From: Gp13-AA77 sp035949375
Lineage (GTDB): Bacteria > Acidobacteriota > Terriglobia > UBA7540
Reading direction: 5' to 3'
Assembly (NCBI GenBank): GCA_035949375.1
Contig: DASZIG010000117.1
Coordinates: forward strand, 1 to 64,000
Length of the DNA: 64,000 bases
The notes under the pieces were generated by a model, which worked only from the letters and a program-made list of their open reading frames with translations, was not told where the DNA came from and ran no database searches. This document shows, in pieces, positions 51,657-60,710 of this stretch. Made by a program: the position numbers and the translations under genes. Each line of letters opens with the position of its first letter. Position 1 is the first letter of the stretch.

Positions 51657-52103
51657 ATGCCGGATCACCAGAAGGACCTGATCATCCGCTGGTTCGAGGA
51701 GGTCTGGAACCAGGGCCGGCGGGAAACTATCGACGAGATGCTGTCTCCGGATAGCGTCCTCCACGATGGCGAGGTTGACAGTCGAGGCCCTCAGGAGTTC
51801 AAGGCCTTCTTCGACCGGATGAACGCCACATTCTCCGAAATGCGTCTTCACCGGCATGAGGTAATTTCCGAAGGGATTTACGCCTGTCTCCGATGGTCGG
51901 TGACGGCGCGGCACACCGGTGACGCCCTCGGCCTTCCGCCAACCGGCAGGGAGATCCGAATCACTGGAATCACGATGATCCGGTTCGACGATGGGAAGTT
52001 CGCCGAAGCCTGGCAGAACTGGGACATGCACGGGCTGATCCAGCAGATAACCGGAGCTTCGGCGGTGCCCGGAGTGTACATCGGCACCGGATCTGCCGGC
52101 TAG
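51657..52103 (+). CDS. SnoaL-like / ester cyclase family protein
   Basis: Protein of 148 residues with the NTF2-like fold of the SnoaL/ester cyclase group. The N-terminal helix DLIIRWFEEVWNQGRRETIDEML, RGPQEFKAFFDRM and FDDGKFAEAWQNWDMHGLIQQI are typical. Most such proteins are of unknown function; the polyketide-cyclase name reflects founding members and no polyketide pathway is nearby. GGGAGG five bases before the ATG supports the start. It lies alone between the regulator and the histidine kinase. Confidence 0.85.
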   Translation: MPDHQKDLIIRWFEEVWNQGRRETIDEMLSPDSVLHDGEVDSRGPQEFKAFFDRMNATFSEMRLHRHEVISEGIYACLRWSVTARHTGDALGLPPTGREIRITGITMIRFDDGKFAEAWQNWDMHGLIQQITGASAVPGVYIGTGSAG

Positions 52104-52284
52104 GATTGGGTTGCCACAGAATAATTCCAAAAATTGTACTCCATCTTCCATATTTGGTAGGCTTGCTTCCGAAAAGCGGATGGTGCTCCTTAAACCTCTG
52201 AATGCAATGGTGCTGTTGTCGCTTATAACGTGCTAAACTTGGCAGGCAGCGTGCATTGCAGAGCGGCGGAGAAGGTTCTGTCCC

Positions 52285-55155
52285 GTGGCTACCCTTGCCA
52301 ATCCCGTGACCGCATCGCGGCCCTCCCTGCGGTTCAGGACGTTGCTGGCCACGGTGCTCAGTCTGGGGCTGGTGGTTTGCGGTTTCTTCAGCATCCGTCA
52401 GCAGATTTCCTACCGCCTGCCGAGCGACGGTGTGGCGTGGGTCGACTCGGCTTCCGGCGTCCAGGCGTGGCTGGTCACGCCCGGGGGGGCCGGTGACCTG
52501 GCCGGGATTCGGCCCGGAGATGTGCTCAAGGCCGTCAACGACGTGCCCGTGGCGAGCGCGGCGGCGGCTACGCGCCAGGTGTTCGAGAGCGGGATCGGCG
52601 CGCAACTGACCTACGGTCTCGATCGCAACGGGCAGCCGACACGGACGATCGTTACCGTCGAGCGTGAGAGTCATTCCGGACCGCCGCGTGGGTATCTCGA
52701 CGCCGTCGGGCTGATCTACCTGTTCGTGGGTGGATTCATCCTGTTCCGGCGCTGGAGCGCGGCCAAGAGCCTCCATTTTTACTTCTTCTGCCTGACATCG
52801 TTCGTTCTTTTCGTTTTTCATTACACCGGCAAGCTGAACTCCTTCGACCAGACGGTCTATTGGCTGAACGTGGCTGCCACCCTCTTCCAGCCGGCAATCT
52901 TTCTTCACTTCTGTCTCACTTTCCCGAAGCCGGTCGCCCTGCTGCGGCAGAAGCGCTGGCTCGCGCCACTGCTTTACGTGCCGGGCCTCGTGCTCGGCGC
53001 ATTCCACGTTCTGGCCATGTGGGGCGCCTGGGGCGATGTGCGCTCGGCGGTCTGGCTCGCGGACCGGGTGGAGTCCATCTATCTGGCCGGACTCTTCATC
53101 CTCGGCGGCGCGGTTCTCGAACACTCGTATCGCACCAGCCGCATGCCGCTCCGCAAGCAGCAACTGAAGTGGGTGACGCGCGGAACCTACGTGGCCGTGG
53201 CTCCGTACGCGTTGCTCTACGCCGTGCCCTATTTTCTTGGAATCGTGCCCCCGCCCTGGATGCAGTTTTCGGCGCTGAGCCTGATCTTCCTGCCCATTAC
53301 CTTTGGTTACGCCCTGGTGCGGTACCGGCTGATGGACGTGGACATCATCTTCCGGCGGGGCATGGCGTACACGCTGGCGACGGCGGTCATCGTAGGGATG
53401 TACTTCGCCCTGATCGGCCTGTTCGCGGACTTCTTCCGCAGCCAGGTGCGCGATCTCGGACGCGGCGGCTGGATTCTGGCGCTGATGGTCACGGCGGTGC
53501 TCTTCCAGCCGTTTGTGAACTGGATCCAGGCGCGCCTGGACCGCTTCTTTAATCCCGAGCGCTATGACTACCGGCGCACGCTGCTGGAATTTGCCCGCGA
53601 ACTCACGGCGGAGTTGCGGGTCGATCGCCTGCTCGACCAGGTGACGCAACGCCTGGCGGAGACGCTGGGCGTGGAGCGCGTGGCGGTGATCCTCGGGCCG
53701 GCGGACACGCCTCCCGACGGGACCGATTGCGCGCGCGGGATGAGGCTGGCGGCGGCGCGCGGCCTGAGCGCTCCGCTCGCGGCCGACTGGAGCTTTCTCG
53801 ATCCCGGGCGCGCGGAGCTCGCCAAGGGATACCTGTTCTACGAGAATGTCCGGCGAGTGCAGGAGGTTTCGCCCGCCGCAGCGGCCACCATCGAGGAACT
53901 CGACCTCCACTACTATCTGCCGTTCAAAATCAAGGACCGGACGCTCGGATACCTCGGCCTCGGAAAGACCCGCCACGGAGACTATCTTTCGAGCGAGGAC
54001 GTGGATCTGCTCAAGACCATCGCGAGCTACGTGAGCATCGCGCTCGAGAACGCGCGTCTTTACGGGTCGCTCGAGCGGCAGGCGGACGAGCAGAGAGCGC
54101 TGCACGATTTCAGCGAAAGCATCATCGAATCGATCAGCGCCGGCGTGCTGTCGATCGACCTCGCGGGCAGGGTCGGCTCCTGGAACTCCGCGCTCGAAAA
54201 GCTTTACGGCTGGCCGCGCTCGAAGGCGGTGGGAAAGATGCTGGGCGATATTCTGCCGCCCGAACTACTGGTCGAGCTGCCCACCCGCCCGGACGCCGCC
54301 GAGTCGCGGTCGCTCTATAAGTTCAGGCTGGCGACGCCCGGCGGGAGGGAAGTGGTAGCCAACATTTCCACCACTCCGCTCGTCGATCAGGGCGGCAAAG
54401 TGATCGGGCGCCTGCTGATCTTCAACGATCTCACCGAGCGCGTCAGCCTCGAGGATCAGCTCGTGCAGGCGGAGAAACTCTCTTCCATCGGTCTGCTCGC
54501 GGCCGGCGTGGCGCACGAGGTCAATACACCGCTGGCCGTGATCGCCTCCCAGGGCCAGATGCTGTTGCGGCAACTTCCGGCCGAAGACGCGCAGGCCCGA
54601 ACCCTCGAACGGATCATCAAGCAGGCTTTTCGCGCCTCCGACATCGTCAACAGCCTGTTGAAGTTTTCGCGGGTCAGTGGCAGCGAATTCGCCGAGTTAG
54701 ACATCAATAAAGTTATGCAGGAAACCCTGGCTCTGGTTGAGCCGATGCTGAAGGCGTCGAAGGTTTCGCTGAACCTGCAACTAGCGGAGGACCTGCCCTG
54801 CGTGCGGGGGAACGCCGGCAAGCTGCAGCAGGTGTTCATGAATCTGCTGGTGAACGCGCGCGATGCCATGCCGAGAGGCGGAGAGCTCACGGTCGCCACC
54901 GAGCGCGAAAACGGCTCCGTGCGGGTGGAAGTTTGCGACACGGGCATGGGCATCGCGCCCGACCACCTGGGTAAGATCTTCGATCCGTTTTTTACAACCA
55001 AGGCCAAGAGCCGGGGCACGGGATTGGGCCTGGCGGTGAGCTATGGCATCATCCGCGAGCACTCCGGCAACGTCGAGGTGGAAAGCCGTCTGGGCCACGG
55101 CAGCACTTTCCGCCTGGAATTCCCGGCCCTCAGGAAGACCGTTCATGCCGTCTAA
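52285..55155 (+). CDS. PDZ-multispan-GAF-PAS sensor histidine kinase
   Basis: Hybrid-input histidine kinase of 956 residues. In order: an N-terminal membrane helix (about 17-37), a PDZ domain (about 50-130, GDLAGIRPGDVLKAVNDVPVASA), about eight membrane helices (140-420), a GAF domain (about 426-600), PAS (about 606-720), HisKA with phospho-acceptor His744 (AAGVAHEVNTPLAV) and HATPase_c (836-950, NLLVNARDAM, DTGMGIAP, GTGLGLAVSYGI). The PDZ-plus-multispan input is unusual and suggests sensing of an envelope peptide or lipid; the signal is unknown. Starts at GTG with weak AAGG upstream. The response regulator ATG overlaps its stop by 11 bases, so they are coupled. Confidence 0.92.
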   Translation: MATLANPVTASRPSLRFRTLLATVLSLGLVVCGFFSIRQQISYRLPSDGVAWVDSASGVQAWLVTPGGAGDLAGIRPGDVLKAVNDVPVASAAAATRQVFESGIGAQLTYGLDRNGQPTRTIVTVERESHSGPPRGYLDAVGLIYLFVGGFILFRRWSAAKSLHFYFFCLTSFVLFVFHYTGKLNSFDQTVYWLNVAATLFQPAIFLHFCLTFPKPVALLRQKRWLAPLLYVPGLVLGAFHVLAMWGAWGDVRSAVWLADRVESIYLAGLFILGGAVLEHSYRTSRMPLRKQQLKWVTRGTYVAVAPYALLYAVPYFLGIVPPPWMQFSALSLIFLPITFGYALVRYRLMDVDIIFRRGMAYTLATAVIVGMYFALIGLFADFFRSQVRDLGRGGWILALMVTAVLFQPFVNWIQARLDRFFNPERYDYRRTLLEFARELTAELRVDRLLDQVTQRLAETLGVERVAVILGPADTPPDGTDCARGMRLAAARGLSAPLAADWSFLDPGRAELAKGYLFYENVRRVQEVSPAAAATIEELDLHYYLPFKIKDRTLGYLGLGKTRHGDYLSSEDVDLLKTIASYVSIALENARLYGSLERQADEQRALHDFSESIIESISAGVLSIDLAGRVGSWNSALEKLYGWPRSKAVGKMLGDILPPELLVELPTRPDAAESRSLYKFRLATPGGREVVANISTTPLVDQGGKVIGRLLIFNDLTERVSLEDQLVQAEKLSSIGLLAAGVAHEVNTPLAVIASQGQMLLRQLPAEDAQARTLERIIKQAFRASDIVNSLLKFSRVSGSEFAELDINKVMQETLALVEPMLKASKVSLNLQLAEDLPCVRGNAGKLQQVFMNLLVNARDAMPRGGELTVATERENGSVRVEVCDTGMGIAPDHLGKIFDPFFTTKAKSRGTGLGLAVSYGIIREHSGNVEVESRLGHGSTFRLEFPALRKTVHAV

Positions 55156-56560
55156 GGGTTCGATTCTGATTATTGATGATGAGCAGGAGATCCGCGAGAG
55201 TCTCGAGGAATTCCTCGGCTCCGAAGGGTATGCCCTCGATTCGGCGGCCACGGCCGAGGAGGGCCTGAAGCGGGCCGGCGAACGCCCTTACGACCTGGCT
55301 CTGGTGGATGTGAACCTCCCGGACGGAAGCGGGATCGAGGTTCTCAAGAATCTGAAGCGGGAAAGCCCGGATACGGGCGTCATCATGATCACTGCCTACG
55401 ATTCGAGCCAGACGGCGTTCCACGCTTCGAAGGAGGGCGCTGAGAGCTACGTCACCAAGCCTTGGGACAACGACCGGCTGCTGCTCGAGGTCCAGAACCT
55501 GCTCGACCGCTCGCGCTTGCGCGCGGAGAACGTCCAGTGGCGGCGCGCCCTCAAGCAGTACGGGCTTCCCGGCATTGTGGGCAAGAGCCAGGCCATGCAG
55601 AAGGTCTTTGACCTGATCATGCAGGTTGCTCCCAGCCGCGCAACCATTCTGATCCAGGGCGAGAGCGGCACGGGAAAGGAACTGGTGGCCAAGACCATTC
55701 ACGCCACCAGCACGCGCGCCGACCGTCCTTTCGTTCCCGTCAACACGGGGTCGCTGCCCGTAGACCTGCTGGAGAGCACGCTGTTTGGCCACGTCCGGGG
55801 GGCCTTCACGTCCGCCGTGGTTTCGAAGCGCGGCCTGTTCGAGGTGGCCGACCAGGGCACGATCTTCTTTGACGAAATCGGGACCATCGGTGTGGAGACG
55901 CAGACCAAGCTCCTCCGGGTGATCCAGGAGCGCGAGTTCATGCGCCTGGGCGGAACGGACACGGTGAAGGTCGATGTCCGGATTCTGGCGGCGACCAATG
56001 TGGATCTGCGGCGGTTGGTGGCGGAGAACAGGTTTCGCGAGGACCTCTTTTACCGGCTGAATGTCATCAGCCTTACGCTGCCTCCTTTGCGGGACCGCAA
56101 GGAGGATATCCCTGCGCTCCTCGATCACTTCCTGGTGCGCTTTGCCCGTGAGAACGGTCGCAGTGACATGCATTTTTCGCCGGAGGCGCTGAAGCTCCTG
56201 CTGGACCATGATTGGCCGGGCAACGTCCGGGAACTGGAAAACGCCGTGGAGCGCGCCGTGGTGCTGTCGTCGGGACCGGTGCTGCAAGCGGGATTGCTGC
56301 CCGAGCAAGTCTCCGGCAACGGGAACCACCACAACACCAGGACGGGTTTCGAGGAGCTTGACGGGCACTCATTGTTCGACCTTTTGGAAAACTATCAGCG
56401 CGGCGTGATTCTGGAGATGCTCTCGCGCAGCAATTGGAGCCAGACGGAGGCCGCTGAGCGCCTGCGCATTCCCCTTTCCACGCTCAATCAGAAGATCAAA
56501 CGCCTGCAGATCGATGTGAAGCGGCACCGGAATTCAGAGACGGTCCCCGGCTCATTTTGA
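55145..56560 (+). CDS. NtrC-family sigma-54-dependent response regulator with GAFTSA variant
   Basis: Protein of 471 residues. The receiver domain (1-120) has phospho-acceptor Asp55 (LALVDVNLPD) and the conserved Lys in YVTKPWD. The AAA+ domain (about 145-375) has Walker A GESGTGKE and Walker B FFDEIG. A Fis-type HTH closes the protein (about 433-455, QTEAAERLRIPLSTLNQKIKRL). The sigma-54-contacting loop reads GAFTSA (219-224) instead of the near-invariant GAFTGA, while the rest of the loop and the R-finger region (REDLFYRLNV) look intact. It is coupled to the kinase gene upstream and presumably phosphorylated by it. Targets are unknown. Confidence 0.93.
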   Translation: MPSKGSILIIDDEQEIRESLEEFLGSEGYALDSAATAEEGLKRAGERPYDLALVDVNLPDGSGIEVLKNLKRESPDTGVIMITAYDSSQTAFHASKEGAESYVTKPWDNDRLLLEVQNLLDRSRLRAENVQWRRALKQYGLPGIVGKSQAMQKVFDLIMQVAPSRATILIQGESGTGKELVAKTIHATSTRADRPFVPVNTGSLPVDLLESTLFGHVRGAFTSAVVSKRGLFEVADQGTIFFDEIGTIGVETQTKLLRVIQEREFMRLGGTDTVKVDVRILAATNVDLRRLVAENRFREDLFYRLNVISLTLPPLRDRKEDIPALLDHFLVRFARENGRSDMHFSPEALKLLLDHDWPGNVRELENAVERAVVLSSGPVLQAGLLPEQVSGNGNHHNTRTGFEELDGHSLFDLLENYQRGVILEMLSRSNWSQTEAAERLRIPLSTLNQKIKRLQIDVKRHRNSETVPGSF

Positions 56561-56580
56561 GGAGTTACCTCCGCGTGGAC

Positions 56581-56609
56581 TTGCGCGAGGGCGCCGGGTC
56601 GACTATAGT
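56581..56609 (+). promoter_or_regulatory. Candidate promoter of the Gln/Pro-rich protein gene
   Basis: TTGCGC (56581-56586) and TATAGT (56604-56609) are 17 bp apart. The -10 box is strong (5 of 6) and the -35 weak. The start near 56616 would give a leader of about 48 nt. Confidence 0.4.
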
Positions 56610-56663
56610 TGGAGAGTTAACTTCGCGCCTGGGAAGGCTGTGCGAACGAGGAGCAACGAGGCT

Positions 56664-57197
56664 ATGAGAAATCCGATTCGACTGCTAACGACTTTCGCGG
56701 CCGTTGCGGTTGCGCTGCTGCTACTCTCGCCCGGAATTCTGCGGGCGCAGCAGCAAGGGAGCGGGACCCAATCGAACAAATCGAAAGAATCCCAGAACCC
56801 TTCCGTGCAGGCCCAGCAAGAGGCTCCCGGACAGCAGCAGCAGAATCCGACAAGCAGCCCCGTCCCGGCGAATCCTGAGGGCGCCGCGCCCTACGAGCCT
56901 CCGCCGGGTCCTCCGCTGGCTTCGGTGTCGCCTCCGAGCTACGAGAATGAGTATGTCAATCAAGCGGACAACCAGCAACAGACCCCGGAAGTGAACCAGT
57001 TGCAGGACCAGGAGGAAGGTCTGAGCCAGGGGGGCAGCGCCGGCGGACCCGCTCCAACGGGCGGGGCCACCCAGGGCGCAGCCGAAGGCGAGAACTACGT
57101 GGGCCCGGACGGAATGCCGAATCCGCCAACGCCCCCGCCATGCCAGGGGCAGAGCCAGAAGCAGAGTTGTGGTCGACAGGGCGGGCCGCCCGCCTGA
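56664..57197 (+). CDS. Secreted Gln/Pro/Gly-rich low-complexity protein
   Basis: Protein of 177 residues with a signal peptide (about 1-28, ending ILRAQQQ). The mature part is nearly all low-complexity: Gln/Ser/Asn-rich, then proline-rich (YEPPPGPPLASVSPPS), then Gly/Ala-rich, with two cysteines near the C-terminus (PCQGQSQKQSCGRQ). No family is recognised; it is probably unstructured in the periplasm or envelope. It lies 103 bp after the response regulator and may be a target or accessory of that system, with only position as support. ATG at 56664 was chosen to place the signal peptide at the N-terminus. Confidence 0.65.
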   Translation: MRNPIRLLTTFAAVAVALLLLSPGILRAQQQGSGTQSNKSKESQNPSVQAQQEAPGQQQQNPTSSPVPANPEGAAPYEPPPGPPLASVSPPSYENEYVNQADNQQQTPEVNQLQDQEEGLSQGGSAGGPAPTGGATQGAAEGENYVGPDGMPNPPTPPPCQGQSQKQSCGRQGGPPA

Positions 57198-57351
57198 TCC
57201 TGTGATCCGATCTGGACCGGGGTCCAGCTGGCGCGGCTGCGCTCGCAGCCGCTTCCGAAACGCCATTCATCCCGAAGGTGGTTCTTCAGGCGAGTAACCT
57301 ACCGTGGCCCTCGAAGGGCAATTCCAAAGGCATACCGCAATAAGGGCTGAC

Positions 57352-57377
57352 GCTATGCTGGGAGCGCGCAGCATAGC
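57352..57377. promoter_or_regulatory. Perfect hairpin in the leader of the M20 peptidase gene
   Basis: GCTATGCTG (57352-57360) and CAGCATAGC (57369-57377) form a 9-bp perfect stem with an 8-nt loop, 36 bp before the ATG. It could be an operator for a dimeric regulator or an RNA hairpin. No T-run follows. Confidence 0.4.
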
Positions 57378-57413
57378 CGCCAGAGCCCAATTTCACAGCT
57401 ACAGGAGGGGAGC

Positions 57414-58790
57414 ATGGGAACGGCTGCGTTCGAGTACTATCACACCAATCAGGGAGTTTTCCTCGAAGGACTGAAGGATCTGCTGCGCATTCCGAGCATC
57501 AGCACGCTGCCCGAACACCGGACCGACATCCGTCGCGCCGCCGATTTCCTGGCCGGGGAGATGCGCGGCATGGGAATGCAGCGAGTGCAGTTGATCGAAG
57601 GCACAAACGGGCAAAACCCGCTGGTGTACGCGGAATGGATGGGGGCGCCCGGAAAGCCCACGGTGCTGCTCTACGGGCATTACGATGTGCAGCCACCCGA
57701 CCCGCTGGATGAATGGAAGTCCCCGCCGTTTGAGCCTGAAGTGCGCAAGGAGAATATCTACGCGCGCGGCGCCGTGGACGACAAGGGGCAGGTTTATCTG
57801 CTGGTGAAGGCGGTGGAGGGATTCCTCAAGGGCGAAGGGAAGCTGCCCGTCAATATCAAGTTCCTGGTCGAAGGCGAAGAGGAGGTGGGAGGAGAACACA
57901 TCGAAGCGTACGTCAAGGGGCGTCCGCCGCTCATTCATTGTGACGCGGCCGTGATCTGCGATACGGAAATGTTCGCTCCGAACCTGCCCACCATCACCAC
58001 TGGCCTGCGCGGCCTGGTCTACACCGAACTCGAGGCCCGCGGCGCCGGGCACGATTTGCACTCGGGGATGTACGGGGGCGCGGCGCCGAATCCGATGCAT
58101 GCCCTGGCGCAGATCATCATGGGCCTCAAAGGCGCTGACCAGAAGGTCCGCATTCCGGGCTTCTACAAACGGGTCACCAAGCCCAGCAAAGCCGAGTTGG
58201 CGGCGTGGAAGCGGCTGCCGTTCAATGAGAAAAAGTTCATGAAAGGCGAGATGGAGGCGACGGCGCTGGTGGGTGAGAAGGGACCCTCACTGCTGGAACG
58301 GTTGTGGTCGCGACCCACGCTCGAGGTCCACGGCATCCGCGGCGGATTCACCGGCGAGGGCGCCAAGACAGTGATTCCGGCGGCAGCGACGGCCAAAATC
58401 AGCATGCGCCTGGTGCCAGAGATGGAGCCCAAGGAAGTGATCCGGCAATACACCGCTTACGTGAAGAAGCTCACGCCCAAAGGCATCGCCACCAAGGTGC
58501 GCGTGATCAGTTCTGCGCCGGCGTCGGTGGTTTCTACGGAAAACCGCTTCGTGGAGGCCGCGGCCGAGGCGATGCAGGAGGTGTTCCGGAAGAAGACGGT
58601 CTTTATGCGATCGGGCGGCTCGATCCCCATCGCAGGACTGTTCCATGAAGAGCTCGGTATTCCAGTCGTCATGATGGGTTTCGGCCTGCCGGACGACAAC
58701 CTCCACGCTCCCAACGAGAAGTTTCATCTGCCGAACTTCTATCGCGGCATCGAGGCGATGGGACGCTACTTCGAATTGCTTGGGCAGTAG
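57414..58790 (+). CDS. M20 family dipeptidase
   Basis: Zinc-dependent peptidase of 458 residues, cytoplasmic (no signal peptide). Motifs in order: the metal His in LLYGHYDVQPPDP, the bridging Asp in RGAVDDKGQ, the general-base Glu in LVEGEEEVGGEH, Asp in ICDTEMF, and the C-terminal His in DDNLHAPNE. The dimerisation lid domain lies between about residues 200 and 335. It resembles carnosinase/dipeptidase-like members; the exact substrate is uncertain. A strong GGAGGGG precedes the ATG. It is monocistronic, with a palindromic hairpin in the leader. Confidence 0.93.
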   Translation: MGTAAFEYYHTNQGVFLEGLKDLLRIPSISTLPEHRTDIRRAADFLAGEMRGMGMQRVQLIEGTNGQNPLVYAEWMGAPGKPTVLLYGHYDVQPPDPLDEWKSPPFEPEVRKENIYARGAVDDKGQVYLLVKAVEGFLKGEGKLPVNIKFLVEGEEEVGGEHIEAYVKGRPPLIHCDAAVICDTEMFAPNLPTITTGLRGLVYTELEARGAGHDLHSGMYGGAAPNPMHALAQIIMGLKGADQKVRIPGFYKRVTKPSKAELAAWKRLPFNEKKFMKGEMEATALVGEKGPSLLERLWSRPTLEVHGIRGGFTGEGAKTVIPAAATAKISMRLVPEMEPKEVIRQYTAYVKKLTPKGIATKVRVISSAPASVVSTENRFVEAAAEAMQEVFRKKTVFMRSGGSIPIAGLFHEELGIPVVMMGFGLPDDNLHAPNEKFHLPNFYRGIEAMGRYFELLGQ

Positions 58791-59293
58791 ATCGGACGCG
58801 ACACGCATCCGCGCCGCGCGTTCGCACGCGTCCGGAGTGATCGAGAGGGCAGGCGTGATTGCGCCTGCCCGTGACCTTCCCCTTCATCTGGCCATCATCA
58901 AACCAGCCCGAGCGATCAACCGCGCCGGATGCCTCGCAGAAGGAAAACACACCGTCTTCCGTTTCGAGACCTTCCGGCGGAGTCCGCTTAAATCCATCAC
59001 AACCTCTACCAAAACACTCTTCTACCCTTCCGTGATTTGGCCAAAAGATAGTGTCAGCCTGGGCTAAAGATAGGTGCCCAAAAGATGCGGCCGGTTGACC
59101 TGAAGATAAGTGGACGCCACCCAAGAGCACACGTAAGCTCATAAGCTCCGTACAGCCGAGAACCGGGGGGTCTCAAATCACGCCCAAGCATCTTCAAACG
59201 GCGTTTATTCCCGCGGGCAGGGCTGCTACGTGCCTTGAAAGCAGGAGCCGGAGAGGATCATTAGTTCGCAGGCGTGACGGCCGGAGGAAAGCG
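58791..59293. other. 503-bp gene-free region before the RND operon
   Basis: Two hairpins follow the M20 gene: GGACGCG/CGCGTCC (58794-58800 with 58827-58833) and a perfect 9-bp GGGCAGGCG/CGCCTGCCC (58847-58855 with 58862-58870). Three AAAGATA-type motifs at 59043, 59066 and 59102 (AAAGATAGTG, AAAGATAGGTG, GAAGATAAGTG) look like remnants of repeated insertion-element ends. I found no intact gene. Confidence 0.5.
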
Positions 59294-60502
59294 ATGAAAT
59301 ATCCGATGCACCTCAGCAAGGGAATTGCCGGGCTGATCGTGGCGCCCGCGGCGATCATTGTCGCCGCCGCGCTCCCGCAGTGTGCATGCACTCGTGGTGA
59401 GGCCACAAGCGCGAACACGCCGCGCGAATCGACTGCGAATGCCAATCCGCCTGCATCTCAAACGACTCTGGATTTGTCGTCCAGCCAGCTCAACGCGATC
59501 AAGGTCGAGCCGGTGGAACGGCACCTCTTTCCGGTTGAGAAGGAGGCGGTCGGCAACATAGATTATGACGAAGACTTGTCGGTCCAGGTGTTCCCGGATT
59601 ATCAGGGGACCATCATCGAGACCCTTGTGCAGCTTGGCGCCAACGTTCAGAGGAATCAATCCCTCTACACCATTAAGAGTCCTGACCTCATCCAGGCAGA
59701 GTCAACGCTGATCGGCGCGGCGGCAACCTTCGACCTGACCAGCAAGGAACTGGCGCGCGTCCAGGGTCTTGGCGGAGTCGCCGAGCGGGAGAAGGAACAG
59801 GCGATCTCGGATCAACAGACCGCAGAGGGCGCTCTCAAAGCCGCTCGCGATGCCGTCCGCGTCTTCGGCAAGACGGATGCCGAAATTGATCAAATGATCG
59901 CCTCACGCAAGATCGATCCGGCCCTGGTTGTGCGGAGTCCGATTTCGGGCAAGATCACCTCCAAAAACGCGCAGCCTGGATTCCTGGTGCAGCCGGGAAA
60001 TCTGCCGGCGCCTTACTCGGTGGCTGACGTCTCGATCAAATGGATGCTGGCGAACGTGACTGAAAGTGAAATCCCATTGTTTCGTTTGGGCGAGCCGGCT
60101 CAAGTCCGGGTGATCTCCTACCCTGACCACATATTTAAGGGGAGGGTTTCGAAGATCTACGAGACCGTTGATCCGAACACTCATCGAGTGACGATCCGTT
60201 CCGAGATTGCGGACGCCAACGATGAACTGCATCCCGGAATGCTCGCGAACTTCGTCATTCGCGTTCACGACCCGGTGGAAGCCACCGCCCTGCCCGCGAA
60301 TGGCGTGGTCCGCGAAGCCGACGGCACCATGACGGCCTGGGTGACAACCGATCGCCAGCGTTTCACGCAAAGAATCATCAAAACCGGCCTGCGCGTCGAC
60401 GACGAGGTCCAGATTCTCGATGGCTTGCAGCCCGGAGAACTCGCCGTGACGGACGGCGCCGTATTCTTGAGCAACATGCTGCAAGCGCCACCAAGCGACT
60501 AG
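59294..60502 (+). CDS. RND efflux periplasmic adaptor (CusB/CzcB-like)
   Basis: Membrane-fusion protein of 402 residues that would link the inner-membrane pump to an outer-membrane channel. A hydrophobic N-terminal signal or anchor (about 10-33) ends in a Cys-containing segment (PQCACTRG) that is not a canonical lipobox. Then come a beta-barrel/lipoyl half (FPDYQGTIIETLVQLGANVQRNQSLYTI), a helical hairpin (about 125-200), the second lipoyl half (VVRSPISGKITSKNAQPGFLVQPG) and a C-terminal barrel. No His- or Met-rich metal-binding extension is seen. GGAGG six bases before the ATG supports the start. The pump gene follows after a 208-bp repeat-bearing gap. Confidence 0.9.
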   Translation: MKYPMHLSKGIAGLIVAPAAIIVAAALPQCACTRGEATSANTPRESTANANPPASQTTLDLSSSQLNAIKVEPVERHLFPVEKEAVGNIDYDEDLSVQVFPDYQGTIIETLVQLGANVQRNQSLYTIKSPDLIQAESTLIGAAATFDLTSKELARVQGLGGVAEREKEQAISDQQTAEGALKAARDAVRVFGKTDAEIDQMIASRKIDPALVVRSPISGKITSKNAQPGFLVQPGNLPAPYSVADVSIKWMLANVTESEIPLFRLGEPAQVRVISYPDHIFKGRVSKIYETVDPNTHRVTIRSEIADANDELHPGMLANFVIRVHDPVEATALPANGVVREADGTMTAWVTTDRQRFTQRIIKTGLRVDDEVQILDGLQPGELAVTDGAVFLSNMLQAPPSD

Positions 60503-60541
60503 CGTTGTGTATCGCGTGATTCTCGACCATTGTGCGCCGTT

Positions 60542-60690
60542 GTAGGGGCACGGCTTGCCGTAGCCCTCCGGGTTCGGTCGCGCGCGATACACGATACGAG
60601 CAACAGGGTACGGTAAGCCGTCCCTCCGGGTTCGGTCGCGCGACACACGATACGAGGAAAGGAAGAGGGTACGGCAAGCCGCACCCCTAC
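60542..60690. mobile_element. MITE-like repeat element inside the RND operon
   Basis: Element of 149 bp with 21-bp terminal inverted repeats (60542-60562 and 60670-60690, two mismatches, outer end GTAGGGG). Inside, a unit of about 50 bp with CCCTCCGGGTTCGGTCGCGCG and ACACGATACGAG is present twice (60551-60600, 60607-60655). It lies between the adaptor and pump genes, which are otherwise a typical operon. No transposase or target-site duplication was identified. Confidence 0.55.
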
Positions 60691-60710
60691 AGAGAACGGA
60701 TGAGCTGCTT

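Noticed and set aside
51657..52103. Polyketide cyclase linked to a natural-product pathway
   Set aside because: The fold is SnoaL-like, but there is no polyketide synthase or tailoring gene nearby.
58780..59067. 95-codon frame downstream of the M20 peptidase
   Set aside because: Starts inside the peptidase gene, crosses two hairpins and has no family resemblance.
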